Of a stretch of DNA of 64,000 nt, positions 17,619 to 26,718 are shown piece after piece. The position numbers were made by a program, and so were the translations under genes. How positions within the stretch are numbered: position 1 is the first letter of the stretch; the number at the start of each line of letters is the position of its first letter. Below the pieces are notes generated by a model, which searched no databases, was not told where the DNA came from, and saw only the letters and a list, made by a program, of their open reading frames with translations. The DNA comes from Thermoanaerobacter ethanolicus JW 200 (GTDB lineage: Bacteria > Bacillota > Thermoanaerobacteria > Thermoanaerobacterales > Thermoanaerobacteraceae), in the NCBI RefSeq assembly GCF_003722315.1, contig NZ_CP033580.1, forward strand, positions 1,735,001 to 1,799,000, read 5' to 3'.

Positions 17619-18059
17619 ATGAATGAAATTGAAAAATTTAAAGAAAAATTAAAAGATAAGGGATATAAGTTGACAACTCAAAGGCGTGTGATATTGGACG
17701 TCATTATGGAAAATAGGGATAAACATCTTTCCTCTGAGGAAATATATGACCTTGTAAGGCTAAAATATCCTGAAATAGGGCTTGCTACAGTTTATAGGAC
17801 CCTTCAGTTATTTGAGGAATTAGGTATTGTCTATAAATTAAATTTTGACGATGGTCGAAATAGATACGAGCTATATCATAATGAAAACCATCAGCATCAT
17901 CATTTGATTTGTTTAAAATGCGGAGCAGTTATAGAAATGGAAGGAGACCTTTTGGAGAATTTAGAAGAGGCAATAGAAGAGACTAAAGATTTTGAAATAA
18001 TAGATCATAATGTGAAATTTTTTGGTTATTGTAGCAAATGTAGGAGCAGGTATAATTAA
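17619..18059 (+). CDS. Fur/PerR-family metalloregulator
   Basis: A 146-residue regulator. The winged helix (LTTQRRVILDVI, then EIGLATVYRTLQLFEELGIV) is followed by the metal-binding half with HQHHHLICLKCG and C-terminal CSKC. The two CxxC pairs form the structural zinc site seen in Fur and PerR. Sequence alone does not decide between iron sensing (Fur), peroxide sensing (PerR) and zinc sensing (Zur). The palindrome at its promoter suggests autoregulation. It is transcribed alone, with the RNase J promoter downstream. Confidence 0.9.
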   Translation: MNEIEKFKEKLKDKGYKLTTQRRVILDVIMENRDKHLSSEEIYDLVRLKYPEIGLATVYRTLQLFEELGIVYKLNFDDGRNRYELYHNENHQHHHLICLKCGAVIEMEGDLLENLEEAIEETKDFEIIDHNVKFFGYCSKCRSRYN

Positions 18060-18111
18060 ACTTATAGTGAGATTTTGGATTTTGTTTAAGAAATAATTTA
18101 CATTAATAGGG

Positions 18112-18140
18112 TTGAAGTATTTTTTCAAATAAAGTATAAT
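18112..18140 (+). promoter_or_regulatory. promoter upstream of the RNase J gene
   Basis: TTGAAG (18112-18117), 17-base spacer, TATAAT (18135-18140). A leader of about 90 bases with T- and G-runs follows. Confidence 0.65.
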
Positions 18141-18236
18141 TAATATTAACTGGTGTAAGGTACGGGTAAGTTTTTTTGGGTTTTTGGGGGAAAATAAAAT
18201 TAAAGCTAAAAATATCTAATGAAAGGAGATAAGTAT

Positions 18237-19901
18237 TTGGCACACAAGGCAAAACTTAAAATCATTCCTTTGGGCGGGTTAAATGAGATCGGCAAAAACA
18301 TGACTGTTTTTGAATTCGGAAACGACATTATAGTTGTGGATTGCGGTCTCGCTTTTCCAGATGATGAAATGTTGGGAATAGATTTGGTCATTCCCGACAT
18401 TACTTATTTATTGAAAAATAGGGAAAAGGTTAAGGCAATTGTTTTAACACATGGTCATGAAGACCATATTGGAGCTTTACCATATGTCTTAAAGCAACTT
18501 AATGTTCCTGTATATGGGACTCGTCTGACTATAGGTTTAGTAGAATATAAGTTAAAAGAGCATGGTATTTTAAAAGATAGTAAATTGATAACGGTGAAGC
18601 CAAGAGAGATTGTCGAAATTGGTCAGTTTAAAGTGGAGTTTATAAGAACCTCTCATAGCATTGCAGATTCTGCGGCTTTAGCTATTCATACTCCTGTTGG
18701 GACGGTTTTCCACTCGGGGGATTTCAAAGTAGACTTTACCCCTATAGGGGGAGAAATACCAGACTTACACCGCTTTGCCCAGTTAGGGGAAAAAGGTGTA
18801 CTAGTAATGCTATGTGATAGTACCAATATTGAAAGACCGGGTTATACCATGTCAGAAAGGACAGTGGGAGAGACTTTTGACAGTATATTTAGAAAAGCAG
18901 AACAACGAATCATAGTGGCAACTTTTGCTTCTAACATCCACAGAGTTCAACAAATTATAGATTCTGCGCACAAGTATGGAAGAAAGGTTGCTATTTCAGG
19001 CAGAAGCATGTTAAATGTAGTTAATGTAGCGATGGAATTAGGCTATTTAATTGTTCCTGATGGCCTTTTGATTGATATTGATGAAGCCAATAAATTGCCT
19101 CATGATAAAGTTGTCATTATAACGACAGGCAGCCAAGGGGAACCTATGTCAGCTCTTACCAGAATGGCTTCTTCTGAGCATAAAAAAGTAGAGATTGTAC
19201 CGGGAGATACAGTGATAATTTCTGCTTCTGCTATTCCGGGAAATGAAAAACTTATTTCTCGCGTCATCAACCAATTATTTAAAAAAGGTGCCAATGTAAT
19301 TTATGAAGCATTGGCAGATATTCACGTATCGGGTCACGCCTGTCAAGAAGAGATTAAGCTACTTCATACATTAATAAAACCTAAATTTTTTATTCCTGTT
19401 CATGGAGAATACAGACATTTAGTTCAGCATGCTAAGCTTGCAGAGACTTTAGGAATGCCTCCCCCAAATATCTTTGTAGTAGATAATGGGACAGTATTAG
19501 AGTTTACAAAAAATTCTGGAAGGATTGCAGGAACAGTAACAGCAGGGAAAGTGTTGGTAGATGGCTTGGGAGTTGGAGATGTAGGGAATATCGTTTTAAG
19601 AGATAGAAAACATTTGGCTCAAGATGGCTTGTTAGTAGTGGTGGTTACTATTTCTAAAGAGACTGGAGGAATTATAGCGGGTCCCGACATAATTTCCAGA
19701 GGATTTGTATATGTGAGAGAATCAGAGGATTTAATGGAGGAATCCAAAAATATTGTCAGAGATGTGTTATCAAAGTGTGAGAAAGAGGAAGTTAGCGAAT
19801 GGGCTACTATAAAATCAATGATAAAAGACAATTTAAGCAGCTTCTTATATGAAAAAACTAAGAGAAATCCTATGATATTGCCAATCATAATGGAAATTTA
19901 A
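18237..19901 (+). CDS. rnj: ribonuclease J
   Basis: Metallo-beta-lactamase/beta-CASP nuclease (554 aa) for 5'-3' exonucleolytic and endonucleolytic mRNA turnover and rRNA maturation. The metal motif HGHEDH is at about residues 72-77. Later metal histidines lie in HSGDFKVD and the C-terminal PVHGEYRHL, and the beta-CASP segment contains GSQGEP. I choose TTG 18237 because AAAGGAGAT lies just upstream; the ATG at 18219 would put the ribosome site inside the gene. ylbF, whose product works with RNase Y in Bacillus, follows directly. Confidence 0.95.
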   Translation: MAHKAKLKIIPLGGLNEIGKNMTVFEFGNDIIVVDCGLAFPDDEMLGIDLVIPDITYLLKNREKVKAIVLTHGHEDHIGALPYVLKQLNVPVYGTRLTIGLVEYKLKEHGILKDSKLITVKPREIVEIGQFKVEFIRTSHSIADSAALAIHTPVGTVFHSGDFKVDFTPIGGEIPDLHRFAQLGEKGVLVMLCDSTNIERPGYTMSERTVGETFDSIFRKAEQRIIVATFASNIHRVQQIIDSAHKYGRKVAISGRSMLNVVNVAMELGYLIVPDGLLIDIDEANKLPHDKVVIITTGSQGEPMSALTRMASSEHKKVEIVPGDTVIISASAIPGNEKLISRVINQLFKKGANVIYEALADIHVSGHACQEEIKLLHTLIKPKFFIPVHGEYRHLVQHAKLAETLGMPPPNIFVVDNGTVLEFTKNSGRIAGTVTAGKVLVDGLGVGDVGNIVLRDRKHLAQDGLLVVVVTISKETGGIIAGPDIISRGFVYVRESEDLMEESKNIVRDVLSKCEKEEVSEWATIKSMIKDNLSSFLYEKTKRNPMILPIIMEI

Positions 19902-19918
19902 CCAGGAGGCTCTTAAAT

Positions 19919-20248
19919 ATGAACGTCTACGACAAAGCTTATGAACTGGCTAATGCCATAAGACAGTTGCCAGAATACAAAGCTTTTAAAGAGGCGTATC
20001 AAAAAATAAATGAAAATGAGCAAAATAAGAAAATGTTAGAGGATTTTAGAAAAAAGCAATTAGAGATTCAAGCTAAAGAGTTGTCAGGTGAAAAAGTGGA
20101 TCCTAAAGAAAAAGAAGTGTTAGAAAAGCTATGGGAGATATTAAATCTTAATCCAGAGTTAAGTTCGTACTTGTCTTTAGAATACACTCTTGGCAAGATA
20201 ATGGATGATATACTAAAAATAATCATGGAACCGATGGAGATGAAGTAG
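19919..20248 (+). CDS. ylbF: YlbF/YmcA-family protein
   Basis: A 109-residue helical protein (VYDKAYELANAIRQLPEYKAF at the start) of the YlbF/YmcA family. In Bacillus such proteins form the FeS-containing Y-complex that directs RNase Y. It follows the RNase J gene by 17 bases, with AGGAGG upstream, giving an RNA-decay pair. It ends one base before the next gene. Whether this copy is the YlbF or the YmcA ortholog is unclear. Confidence 0.82.
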   Translation: MNVYDKAYELANAIRQLPEYKAFKEAYQKINENEQNKKMLEDFRKKQLEIQAKELSGEKVDPKEKEVLEKLWEILNLNPELSSYLSLEYTLGKIMDDILKIIMEPMEMK

Positions 20249-20719
20249 ATGAAAAGAATAGATACTAAGTACATTGTAAAAGCAGGAGCCATTGCAGCTA
20301 TTTACTTTGTTGTTACTATTCTTTTGGGCAGTGTTTCTTATGGCCCTATTCAATTTAGAATATCTGAATCTTTAGTTGTATTACCCATGGTAGAGCCGGC
20401 AGCAATATGGGGGGTTTTTATAGGATGTTTATTAGCCAATATAGGAAGTCCTTTTGGACTTCTCGATATTTTAGGTGGAAGTTTAGTGACATTACTTGCT
20501 GCGTACCTTACATCAAAAACTAAAACTTTTTACAAAGGCATATTGCCTCCTATAATACTAAATGCTCTTATTGTTTCAATATGGGTAAGTTATTTCACGA
20601 AAATGCCCTATTATCTTGTAGCTTTGTATATCGCTTTAAGTGAAGCTATTGTGACAGGTGTATTTGGGTATGTAGTGATTGCAGTATACAAAAGATTAAA
20701 AGATAAGTATTCTTTATAA
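20249..20719 (+). CDS. QueT-family transporter (ECF S-component-like)
   Basis: A 156-residue membrane protein with about five hydrophobic segments and the QueT pattern: SYGPIQFRISESLVVLP, then GVFIGCLLANIGSPFGLLDILGGS. QueT proteins are predicted substrate-binding components for queuosine precursors, used with a shared ECF module encoded elsewhere. The gene starts one base after ylbF stops, so it is in the same operon. No preQ1 riboswitch is visible upstream. The substrate is inferred from family only. Confidence 0.8.
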   Translation: MKRIDTKYIVKAGAIAAIYFVVTILLGSVSYGPIQFRISESLVVLPMVEPAAIWGVFIGCLLANIGSPFGLLDILGGSLVTLLAAYLTSKTKTFYKGILPPIILNALIVSIWVSYFTKMPYYLVALYIALSEAIVTGVFGYVVIAVYKRLKDKYSL

Positions 20720-20757
20720 AAACAGGTAAGCGGAAGGCTTACTTGTTTTTATTTTTA
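20719..20757 (+). terminator. Rho-independent terminator after the queT-like gene
   Basis: 13-bp stem 20719-20731 with 20737-20749 (one G-T pair), GGAAG loop, followed by T-rich TATTTTT. Confidence 0.8.
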
Positions 20758-20771
20758 ATTAATTATATAAT
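20743..20771 (+). promoter_or_regulatory. candidate promoter of mltG
   Basis: TTGTTT (20743-20748), 17-base spacer, TATAAT (20766-20771); the -35 lies in the tail of the preceding terminator. Confidence 0.5.
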
Positions 20772-20803
20772 TTAGGTATACCTACCCAAGGGAGAGAAAT
20801 GTA

Positions 20804-21859
20804 ATGAATAATGTCGAATACAAAAGAAAAAGTAGATTTGCTGTGGTAATAACGACTATAATTTTTTTGTTTTTCTCTGCTTTTGTATACTATCAAAGCT
20901 TTTTTCAACCAGTAACTACAAAAAGTGATGCGCCTCAAAAGATTATAAATATTCCAAAAGGGTATTCTACCGTGCAAATAGCTAAGGTGTTAAAGGAGAA
21001 TAATTTAATTAAGAATGAGTGGTTTTTTATATGGAGAGCAAAAGTTTTAGGTGCTGATGGAAAATTACAAGCAGGAAAATATCTTTTAAGCCCTAACATG
21101 ACTACTGATCAAATAATAGAAAAAATATTTGCAGGTAAAGCACAAAAGGATACAATAAAAGTGACAATTCCGGAAGGTTATTCTGTTAAAGATATAGCCA
21201 ATAAGTTATCGCAATTAGGCTTAGTAAATAAAGATAAATTTTTAGAAGTTGCACAAAAAGATACTTTTAACTACGATTTTTTAAAAGACATACCTAAAGA
21301 TAGACCAAGTAGATTAGAAGGGTATCTTTTTCCCGATACTTATCAAATACCTATAGAGGCTGGCGAAAAAGAAATAATAAATATTATGCTTAAAAGGTTT
21401 CAACAAGTTTATAATAGTACTATAAAGGATAATGCAAAATATGTAGGAATGACACCTGATCAAATTGTGATAATAGCTTCTCTGATAGAAAAAGAGGCTG
21501 TGGTAGATAAGGACAGACCTCTAATTGCAGGTGTTATATACAACCGTTTGAAAAAACATATGAAACTACAAATAGATGCTACTGTACAATACGCATTAGG
21601 GGAACACAAGGATAAGCTTTTGTACAAAGATTTGGAGGTAGATTCCCCTTACAATACCTACCAACACTATGGACTTCCTATAGGTCCCATTTGTAATCCT
21701 GGACTTAAATCTATTAAAGCAGCTCTTTTTCCAGCTAAGCATGACTTTTACTATTATGTTGCAAAGAAAGATGGGTCTCATATTTTCAGTATAACTTATG
21801 AAGACCATTTAAAAGCTCAGAAAGAAATTGAAGCAAATGAAAATAATAATACTAAATGA
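20804..21859 (+). CDS. mltG: endolytic murein transglycosylase MltG
   Basis: A YceG-family protein (351 aa) that cleaves nascent glycan strands and so sets their length. One N-terminal membrane helix (about residues 13-31) leads to an extracytoplasmic LysM-like part (IPKGYSTVQIAKVL) and then the YceG domain. IIASLIEKEAVVDKDRP holds the catalytic glutamate (E229 or E231). GVIYNRLKKHMKLQIDATVQYA and YHYG-like YQHYGLPIGPICNPG follow, as in the family. It starts a unit with the methyltransferase and U32 genes. Confidence 0.94.
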   Translation: MNNVEYKRKSRFAVVITTIIFLFFSAFVYYQSFFQPVTTKSDAPQKIINIPKGYSTVQIAKVLKENNLIKNEWFFIWRAKVLGADGKLQAGKYLLSPNMTTDQIIEKIFAGKAQKDTIKVTIPEGYSVKDIANKLSQLGLVNKDKFLEVAQKDTFNYDFLKDIPKDRPSRLEGYLFPDTYQIPIEAGEKEIINIMLKRFQQVYNSTIKDNAKYVGMTPDQIVIIASLIEKEAVVDKDRPLIAGVIYNRLKKHMKLQIDATVQYALGEHKDKLLYKDLEVDSPYNTYQHYGLPIGPICNPGLKSIKAALFPAKHDFYYYVAKKDGSHIFSITYEDHLKAQKEIEANENNNTK

Positions 21860-21871
21860 AAGGGTTGAGTT

Positions 21872-22510
21872 ATGGAAATAACTCCAAATGATATAAAATT
21901 TATAAGATGGATAGCTCATAAATTTGGATATCCTTTAGATGAGATGGAGAAATATGCCTACGAAAATTATATCCCTATTGCAAAACCGGAGGTCGCTGAT
22001 TTTTTAAGCTTTATTGTGAAGCTAAAAAAGCCTAACAATATATTAGAGATAGGTACTGCTATTGGCTATTCTACTATAATAATGGCAAAAGCTTATTCAG
22101 AAGTTAGTGTAGTCACTATTGAAAGGGATATAAATTTGGCTGAAATAGCTAAAGAAAATTTTAAGAAAGCAAAAGTAGAAGATAGAATCGAGCTTATTTG
22201 TGGAGAAGCACAGCAAGTTCTTCCAAATTTAACTAAGATGTACGATTTGATTTTTGTAGATGCGGCGAAAGGGCAATATATAGAATTTTACAAAGAACTG
22301 AAAAGACTTTTAAGCAAAGAGGGCGTAATCTTGTGGGACAATATTTTGTATAAGGGATATGTTGTAAATGAGAAAAATGTAAAACATAAGAGAAGAACTA
22401 TTGTGTACAGAATGCGAGAATTTATAGAAATATTATATCAAGATAAAACTTTGTACACGGTAATTTTGCCTTTAGGAGACGGATTAGCGGTAAGCTTTAA
22501 GGAGGAATAA
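21872..22510 (+). CDS. O-methyltransferase (YrrM/TrmR-like)
   Basis: A 212-residue class I SAM-dependent methyltransferase with motif I ILEIGTAIGYSTIIMA (about residues 55-70) and LIFVDAAKGQY carrying a conserved aspartate. In Bacillus the homolog TrmR methylates 5-hydroxyuridine at position 34 of tRNA. The U32 gene immediately downstream is a tRNA-hydroxylation candidate, so the pair could make 5-methoxyuridine. That pathway link is inferred from the Bacillus yrrM-yrrN-yrrO neighbourhood. Confidence 0.85.
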   Translation: MEITPNDIKFIRWIAHKFGYPLDEMEKYAYENYIPIAKPEVADFLSFIVKLKKPNNILEIGTAIGYSTIIMAKAYSEVSVVTIERDINLAEIAKENFKKAKVEDRIELICGEAQQVLPNLTKMYDLIFVDAAKGQYIEFYKELKRLLSKEGVILWDNILYKGYVVNEKNVKHKRRTIVYRMREFIEILYQDKTLYTVILPLGDGLAVSFKEE

Positions 22511-22512
22511 TC

Positions 22513-23730
22513 ATGTTAGAGCTTTTGGCACCAGTTGGAGATTTGGAAAGATTAAAAATAGCTATAAATTACGGAGCAGATGCGGTATATTTTGGAGGGA
22601 AACATTATAGTTTAAGGGCTTCTGTTGGTTTGACTCTTGAAGAGATAAAAGAAGCAATAAAATATGTGAGGAAAAGTGGAAAAAAAGCATATATTACTAT
22701 AAATATCTTTCCCCACAATGAGGATTTGGAAGGATTGCCTGAATACATTAAATCAGTTGTTGACCTTGGCATAGATGCTATTATTCTTTCTGACCCAGGG
22801 ATTTTTTCTATTGTAAAAGAAGTAGCTCCTGAAGTAGATGTTCATATAAGTACGCAAGCAAATAATGTGAATTATAAAAGTGCTCTGTTTTGGCATAATT
22901 TAGGTGCAAAAAGAATAATTTTGGCAAGGGAACTATCTTTAAAAGAGATAAAAGAGATAAGAGAGAAGACACCAAAAACTTTAGAATTAGAGGCATTTGT
23001 CCACGGGGCTATGTGCATTTCTTACTCAGGAAGGTGCCTTTTAAGCAATTACCTTACAGGAAGAGATTCTAATAAAGGTGAATGTGCACAACCTTGCCGG
23101 TGGAAATATTATCTTGTAGAAGAAAAAAGGCCAGGAGAGTATATGCCCATTTTCGAAGATGAAAGGGGCACATATATTATGAATTCTAAAGACCTATGCA
23201 TGATAGAGTACATTCCAGAACTTGTTGAGGCTGGAGTTACAAGTTTTAAAATTGAGGGAAGAAACAAAAGTGCCTACTATGTTGCTGTAGTGACACGGGC
23301 TTACAGAAAGGCGATTGACGATTACCTTGAAAAAGGAAAAGATTATGTTTTTGACAAAAAACTTCTTGAAGAGGTTTCTAAAGCAAGTCACAGAGGATTT
23401 ACCACAGGGTTTTATTTTGGCAAACCAGGTCCTGATGCTCAAAATTATGAGTCTTCAAAATATATACGGACTCATGATTTTGTAGGAATTGTTAAAGATT
23501 ATGACCCAAATACAGGAATTGCTGTTGTAGAGCAAAGAAATAGGATGTTTGTGGGAGATAAAATTGAGATTATGGGTCCTAAAGTAGAGTTTGAGCAGCA
23601 AATTGAAAAAATGTGGGATGAAGAAGGAAATGAGATTGAAGTAGCTCCCCATCCTCAAATGATAGTGAAAATTCCTGTAAAGTATCCTGTAGAAGAATTT
23701 TTTATACTGCGTCGAGAAATTAAAAATTAG
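22513..23730 (+). CDS. U32-family protein (TrhP/YrrO-like, tRNA 5-hydroxyuridine formation)
   Basis: A 405-residue member of the peptidase U32 family, annotated historically as a protease but linked in Escherichia and Bacillus to prephenate-dependent hydroxylation of tRNA U34. The N-terminal barrel has NYGADAVYFGGKHYSLRA. The cysteine cluster CISYSGRC, GECAQPCRW (about residues 165-196) suits an FeS cluster. The C-terminal domain ends in the usual beta-barrel. It begins two bases after the methyltransferase gene with AAGGAGGAA upstream. Protease activity is unlikely. Confidence 0.88.
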   Translation: MLELLAPVGDLERLKIAINYGADAVYFGGKHYSLRASVGLTLEEIKEAIKYVRKSGKKAYITINIFPHNEDLEGLPEYIKSVVDLGIDAIILSDPGIFSIVKEVAPEVDVHISTQANNVNYKSALFWHNLGAKRIILARELSLKEIKEIREKTPKTLELEAFVHGAMCISYSGRCLLSNYLTGRDSNKGECAQPCRWKYYLVEEKRPGEYMPIFEDERGTYIMNSKDLCMIEYIPELVEAGVTSFKIEGRNKSAYYVAVVTRAYRKAIDDYLEKGKDYVFDKKLLEEVSKASHRGFTTGFYFGKPGPDAQNYESSKYIRTHDFVGIVKDYDPNTGIAVVEQRNRMFVGDKIEIMGPKVEFEQQIEKMWDEEGNEIEVAPHPQMIVKIPVKYPVEEFFILRREIKN

Positions 23731-23733
23731 GTT

Positions 23734-23782
23734 AAAACTTGCTCCTTTTGGGAATACTTTTTCCTGAAAGGAGCAAAGTTTT
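23734..23782 (+). promoter_or_regulatory. hairpin enclosing the ribosome site of the PBP2 gene
   Basis: Arms 23734-23748 and 23767-23782 pair over 15 bases with one bulged A, leaving an 18-base loop. The 3' arm contains AAAGGAG, the ribosome site of the following gene, and ends at its ATG. It could hide the site or act as a weak terminator of the U32 gene. Confidence 0.6.
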
Positions 23783-25390
23783 ATGGAAAATAGAAATTAT
23801 AGGATTGTTTTTTTGAGGGTAGTTTTGTCAATTTTAACGTTAACATTGATTTTTAGGCTTTTTTACATTCAGGTAATCAAAGGAGATTTTTATTCTCAAA
23901 AAGCAGTGGAACAAAAAATTAGAAGCTTTAAAATTTTGGAGAGAAGAGGAGAAATATACGACAGGAATATGATTCCTTTTACTGATAGAGAATATAAAGA
24001 ATATATATTTGCGATACCTAAAATGTTAACTGACAAAGAAAAAGCCGCTAAGGTTATAAGTGAAATTGCCGCAGTAAACTGTGAGGATGTGTTAAAATCC
24101 TTAAAAAGTGCAAAAGATTATGTGGAATATGAAGTTAAATTTAACTCAAACAACAAATTACCTATAGGCATTTTTAAGTTAGCTTTGCCTCAAAGGTATT
24201 CGCAAAATTCTTTAGCAAGACATGTAATAGGGTATGTAGGAGAGAAAAAGATGGGTTTAGAAGATACTTTTAATGAAATTTTAAATAGCAAAAGGGAAGA
24301 TAGCATTGCAGTGTTTACTGATGGGAATAATACTGATTATATAAAAGGGTTAGGAGTAAGGTTAAAAACTTCTGGAAAAGAAGTTTTGGGGGTAAAAACT
24401 ACTCTTGATTATCACATACAAAAGTCAGTAGAAGATGCTCTTGACAAGAATATGGTAGATGGAGCAGCAGTGGTATTAGATATAAAAACAGGTGATATAC
24501 TTGCAATGGCAAGTAGGCCTAATTTTGACCAAAATAATATTCAAGCTTATTTAAATAGCTCTAACGAAGAATTTATAAACAAAGCTGTCTCAATGTATCC
24601 ACCTGGCTCTATTTTTAAAATTGTAATAGCTGCTGCAGCGTTAGAATATAATAAAGTGAATTTACAGGATACTTTTTATTGCAGTGGTAGTTATGATATA
24701 AATGGAATAGTATTTCACGATTACAAAGGAGAAAGTCATGGAGTAATAAACATGGTAAAAGGTTTTGCAGTTTCCTGCAATACTACTTTTATAAAGATTG
24801 GGCAAATAACAGGGGCCAAAAATATTTTGGAGATGGCGAGAAAATTTGGAATAGAAAGTGATGATGGTCTGCCAATACCTGAGCAAATAGGGAGATTGCC
24901 TAAATTGTCTGATACTTATGGAGCAGGTATTGGGAATTTGTCAATAGGGCAAGGAGATGTGCTGATGACGCCTCTTCAAGCAGCTGATATCGCAGCGACA
25001 ATAGCTAATAACGGTGTTAGGAATGTTCCACGTTTAGTGACTGCAATAGTTGATGAAGAAGGGAAAGAAATTGAAAAATTGTCTCAGAAAAAGTCTTACA
25101 GAGTGATAAGCGAAAAAACAGCCAAAATTTTAAAAGGAATGATGAGAGAAGTGGTTATTGACCAAGAAGGGACAGGAAAAAGGGCTGAGACTACCTATGG
25201 CAGTGCTGGTAAAACAGGTTCTGCTGAAGTTAGCAAGGAGCTAAATATATATCATGCTTGGTTTACAGGTTTTGTTCCTTTTGATAAGCCTAAATATGCA
25301 ATTTCGATTTTTGTAAAAAATGGAGATACTGGAGGAACTAAAGCTGCCCCTCTTTTTAAAGAAATAGCGGAGGAAATAATGAAATATTGA
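23783..25390 (+). CDS. penicillin-binding protein 2-type transpeptidase
   Basis: Class B PBP (535 aa) cross-linking peptidoglycan. An N-terminal membrane anchor (about residues 8-28) is followed by a dimerisation domain and the transpeptidase domain. The active-site triad is S276 in PGSIFK, SCN at 331-333 and KTGS at 477-480. The lack of long inserts favours an MrdA/SpoVD-like class B enzyme. It is the gene next before sigK, so a role in elongation or in spore cortex is open. No PASTA domain is present. Confidence 0.93.
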   Translation: MENRNYRIVFLRVVLSILTLTLIFRLFYIQVIKGDFYSQKAVEQKIRSFKILERRGEIYDRNMIPFTDREYKEYIFAIPKMLTDKEKAAKVISEIAAVNCEDVLKSLKSAKDYVEYEVKFNSNNKLPIGIFKLALPQRYSQNSLARHVIGYVGEKKMGLEDTFNEILNSKREDSIAVFTDGNNTDYIKGLGVRLKTSGKEVLGVKTTLDYHIQKSVEDALDKNMVDGAAVVLDIKTGDILAMASRPNFDQNNIQAYLNSSNEEFINKAVSMYPPGSIFKIVIAAAALEYNKVNLQDTFYCSGSYDINGIVFHDYKGESHGVINMVKGFAVSCNTTFIKIGQITGAKNILEMARKFGIESDDGLPIPEQIGRLPKLSDTYGAGIGNLSIGQGDVLMTPLQAADIAATIANNGVRNVPRLVTAIVDEEGKEIEKLSQKKSYRVISEKTAKILKGMMREVVIDQEGTGKRAETTYGSAGKTGSAEVSKELNIYHAWFTGFVPFDKPKYAISIFVKNGDTGGTKAAPLFKEIAEEIMKY

Positions 25391-25458
25391 TGTACGTGCA
25401 CCATTTTGTATAAACCTCATATAATAGATGTGTAATGTTGAAAAAAGGGGTGGCGGCA

Positions 25459-26154
25459 ATGTGGGAAGTTGTTGTTGCAATTTTGGCATCAATTGTAAAG
25501 GAAATCTTAAATCTTGGTTACTTGACAAACACCAACTCTTTTCCCAATCCACTTACTCCAGAAGAGGAAAAAAAATATTTAGAAGCTTATAGAAACGGTG
25601 ATGAGGAAGCGAGGAATATTTTAATAGAGAGGAACTTGAGATTGGTAGCCCATGTAGTAAAAAAATACAGTGGAACTGGTAAAGATATAGACGACTTGAT
25701 ATCTATTGGAACAATAGGGCTTATAAAAGCAATTTCTACTTTTGATTCCTCTAAAGGTACACATCTTGCCACATATGCAGCTAGATGTATAGAAAATGAA
25801 ATACTTATGTCTATACGAGCGGAAAAAAAGATGAAAGGAGAGATTTTTTTACAGGATCCTATTGGTGTTGATAAAGAGGGCAATGAGATATCTTTGATGG
25901 ATGTACTTGGCACAGAGGAAGATGAAATATCAGAGCAAGTGGAGAAAAAACTTCAAATTAAAAAGTTGTACAGTAAAATGAACAGCGTTTTAAAAAATAG
26001 AGAACGGTTAATTATAGAAATGAGGTATGGTCTGTACAATGGGAAAGTGAGGACTCAAAGAGAAATAGCAAAGATGCTTGGTATATCTCGTTCCTATGTC
26101 TCAAGGATTGAAAAGAAGGCTTTAAATAAGCTTTTTAAAGAGCTTTCCATGTAA
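25459..26154 (+). CDS. sigK: RNA polymerase sporulation sigma factor SigK (pro-sigma-K)
   Basis: Late mother-cell sigma factor, 231 aa from ATG 25459 (GGGGTGG upstream; the ATG at 25435 lacks a ribosome site). A hydrophobic pro-sequence of about 20 residues (VVVAILASIVKEILNLGYL) precedes the NSFPNPL junction, where SpoIVFB cleaves in Bacillus. Region 2 has DLISIGTIGLIKAI and YAARCIENEIL, and region 4 has TQREIAKMLGISRSYVSRIEK. The gene is intact, not split by a skin element. A CATATAAT box at 25418-25425 resembles a SigE -10, but no good -35 was found. Confidence 0.95.
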   Translation: MWEVVVAILASIVKEILNLGYLTNTNSFPNPLTPEEEKKYLEAYRNGDEEARNILIERNLRLVAHVVKKYSGTGKDIDDLISIGTIGLIKAISTFDSSKGTHLATYAARCIENEILMSIRAEKKMKGEIFLQDPIGVDKEGNEISLMDVLGTEEDEISEQVEKKLQIKKLYSKMNSVLKNRERLIIEMRYGLYNGKVRTQREIAKMLGISRSYVSRIEKKALNKLFKELSM

Positions 26155-26188
26155 AACTGTTTGTATTGACAGTTTATTTTTTTTTATT
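26154..26188 (+). terminator. Rho-independent terminator after sigK
   Basis: Stem AAACTGT (26154-26160) with ACAGTTT (26169-26175), followed by a long T-tract. It overlaps the -35 of the next promoter. Confidence 0.7.
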
Positions 26189-26195
26189 ATATAAT
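26166..26195 (+). promoter_or_regulatory. promoter of yqeG
   Basis: TTGACA (26166-26171), an 18-base T-rich spacer, TATAAT (26190-26195). Confidence 0.65.
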
Positions 26196-26217
26196 TTTAA
26201 CAAAATGAGGTGAACAT

Positions 26218-26718
26218 ATGTATGAAAAGTTGATTCCTGATATGATAGTGGAAAATATTTATCAAATTGATTTGGATTTTTTAAAAGAAAAAGGAATTAC
26301 TAGTCTTGTCTTAGATATTGACAACACATTGGTACCTCAAAAATCAAAATTTCCTGATAAACAAACTATCGAATGGTTGGAAAAAATGAAAGAAGAAGGA
26401 TTTAAAATTTGCCTTATTTCAAATAACACTAAAAGGCGAGTGAATGAATTTAAAGAAAAAGTTGGTGTACCTGGAATAGCTTGGGCTATTAAACCGAGAA
26501 AAGGAGCTTTTAAAAAGGCTTTAAAGATTTTAGATGCTAAGCCTAATGAGACTGCTTTGATAGGAGACCAAATATTTACTGATATTTTTGGGGGAAAAAG
26601 AGCAGGCTTATATACTATTTTAGTAAAGCCTTTATCGAAAGAGGAATTAGGATGGACTAAGCTTATGAGAAGGGCGGAAAGACATGTACTTAAAAGGATT
26701 GAGAGATATGGAGATTAA
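26218..26718 (+). CDS. yqeG: YqeG-family HAD phosphatase
   Basis: A 166-residue HAD subfamily IIIA protein. Motif I is LDIDNTLVPQ (about residues 33-42), motif II is CLISNNT, and motif III/IV is ALIGDQIFTDIFGGKRAG. It resembles YqeG and mitochondrial Gep4/PTPMT-type phosphatidylglycerophosphate phosphatases, so a lipid phosphatase role is possible. In Bacillus yqeG precedes the GTPase gene yqeH and then aroE; here yqeH is missing and the end overlaps aroE. Confidence 0.87.
   Translation: MYEKLIPDMIVENIYQIDLDFLKEKGITSLVLDIDNTLVPQKSKFPDKQTIEWLEKMKEEGFKICLISNNTKRRVNEFKEKVGVPGIAWAIKPRKGAFKKALKILDAKPNETALIGDQIFTDIFGGKRAGLYTILVKPLSKEELGWTKLMRRAERHVLKRIERYGD

Noticed and set aside
25418-25425. SigE promoter for sigK
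   Set aside because: CATATAAT fits a SigE -10, but no acceptable -35 is found at 12-15 bases, so it was not listed as a promoter.
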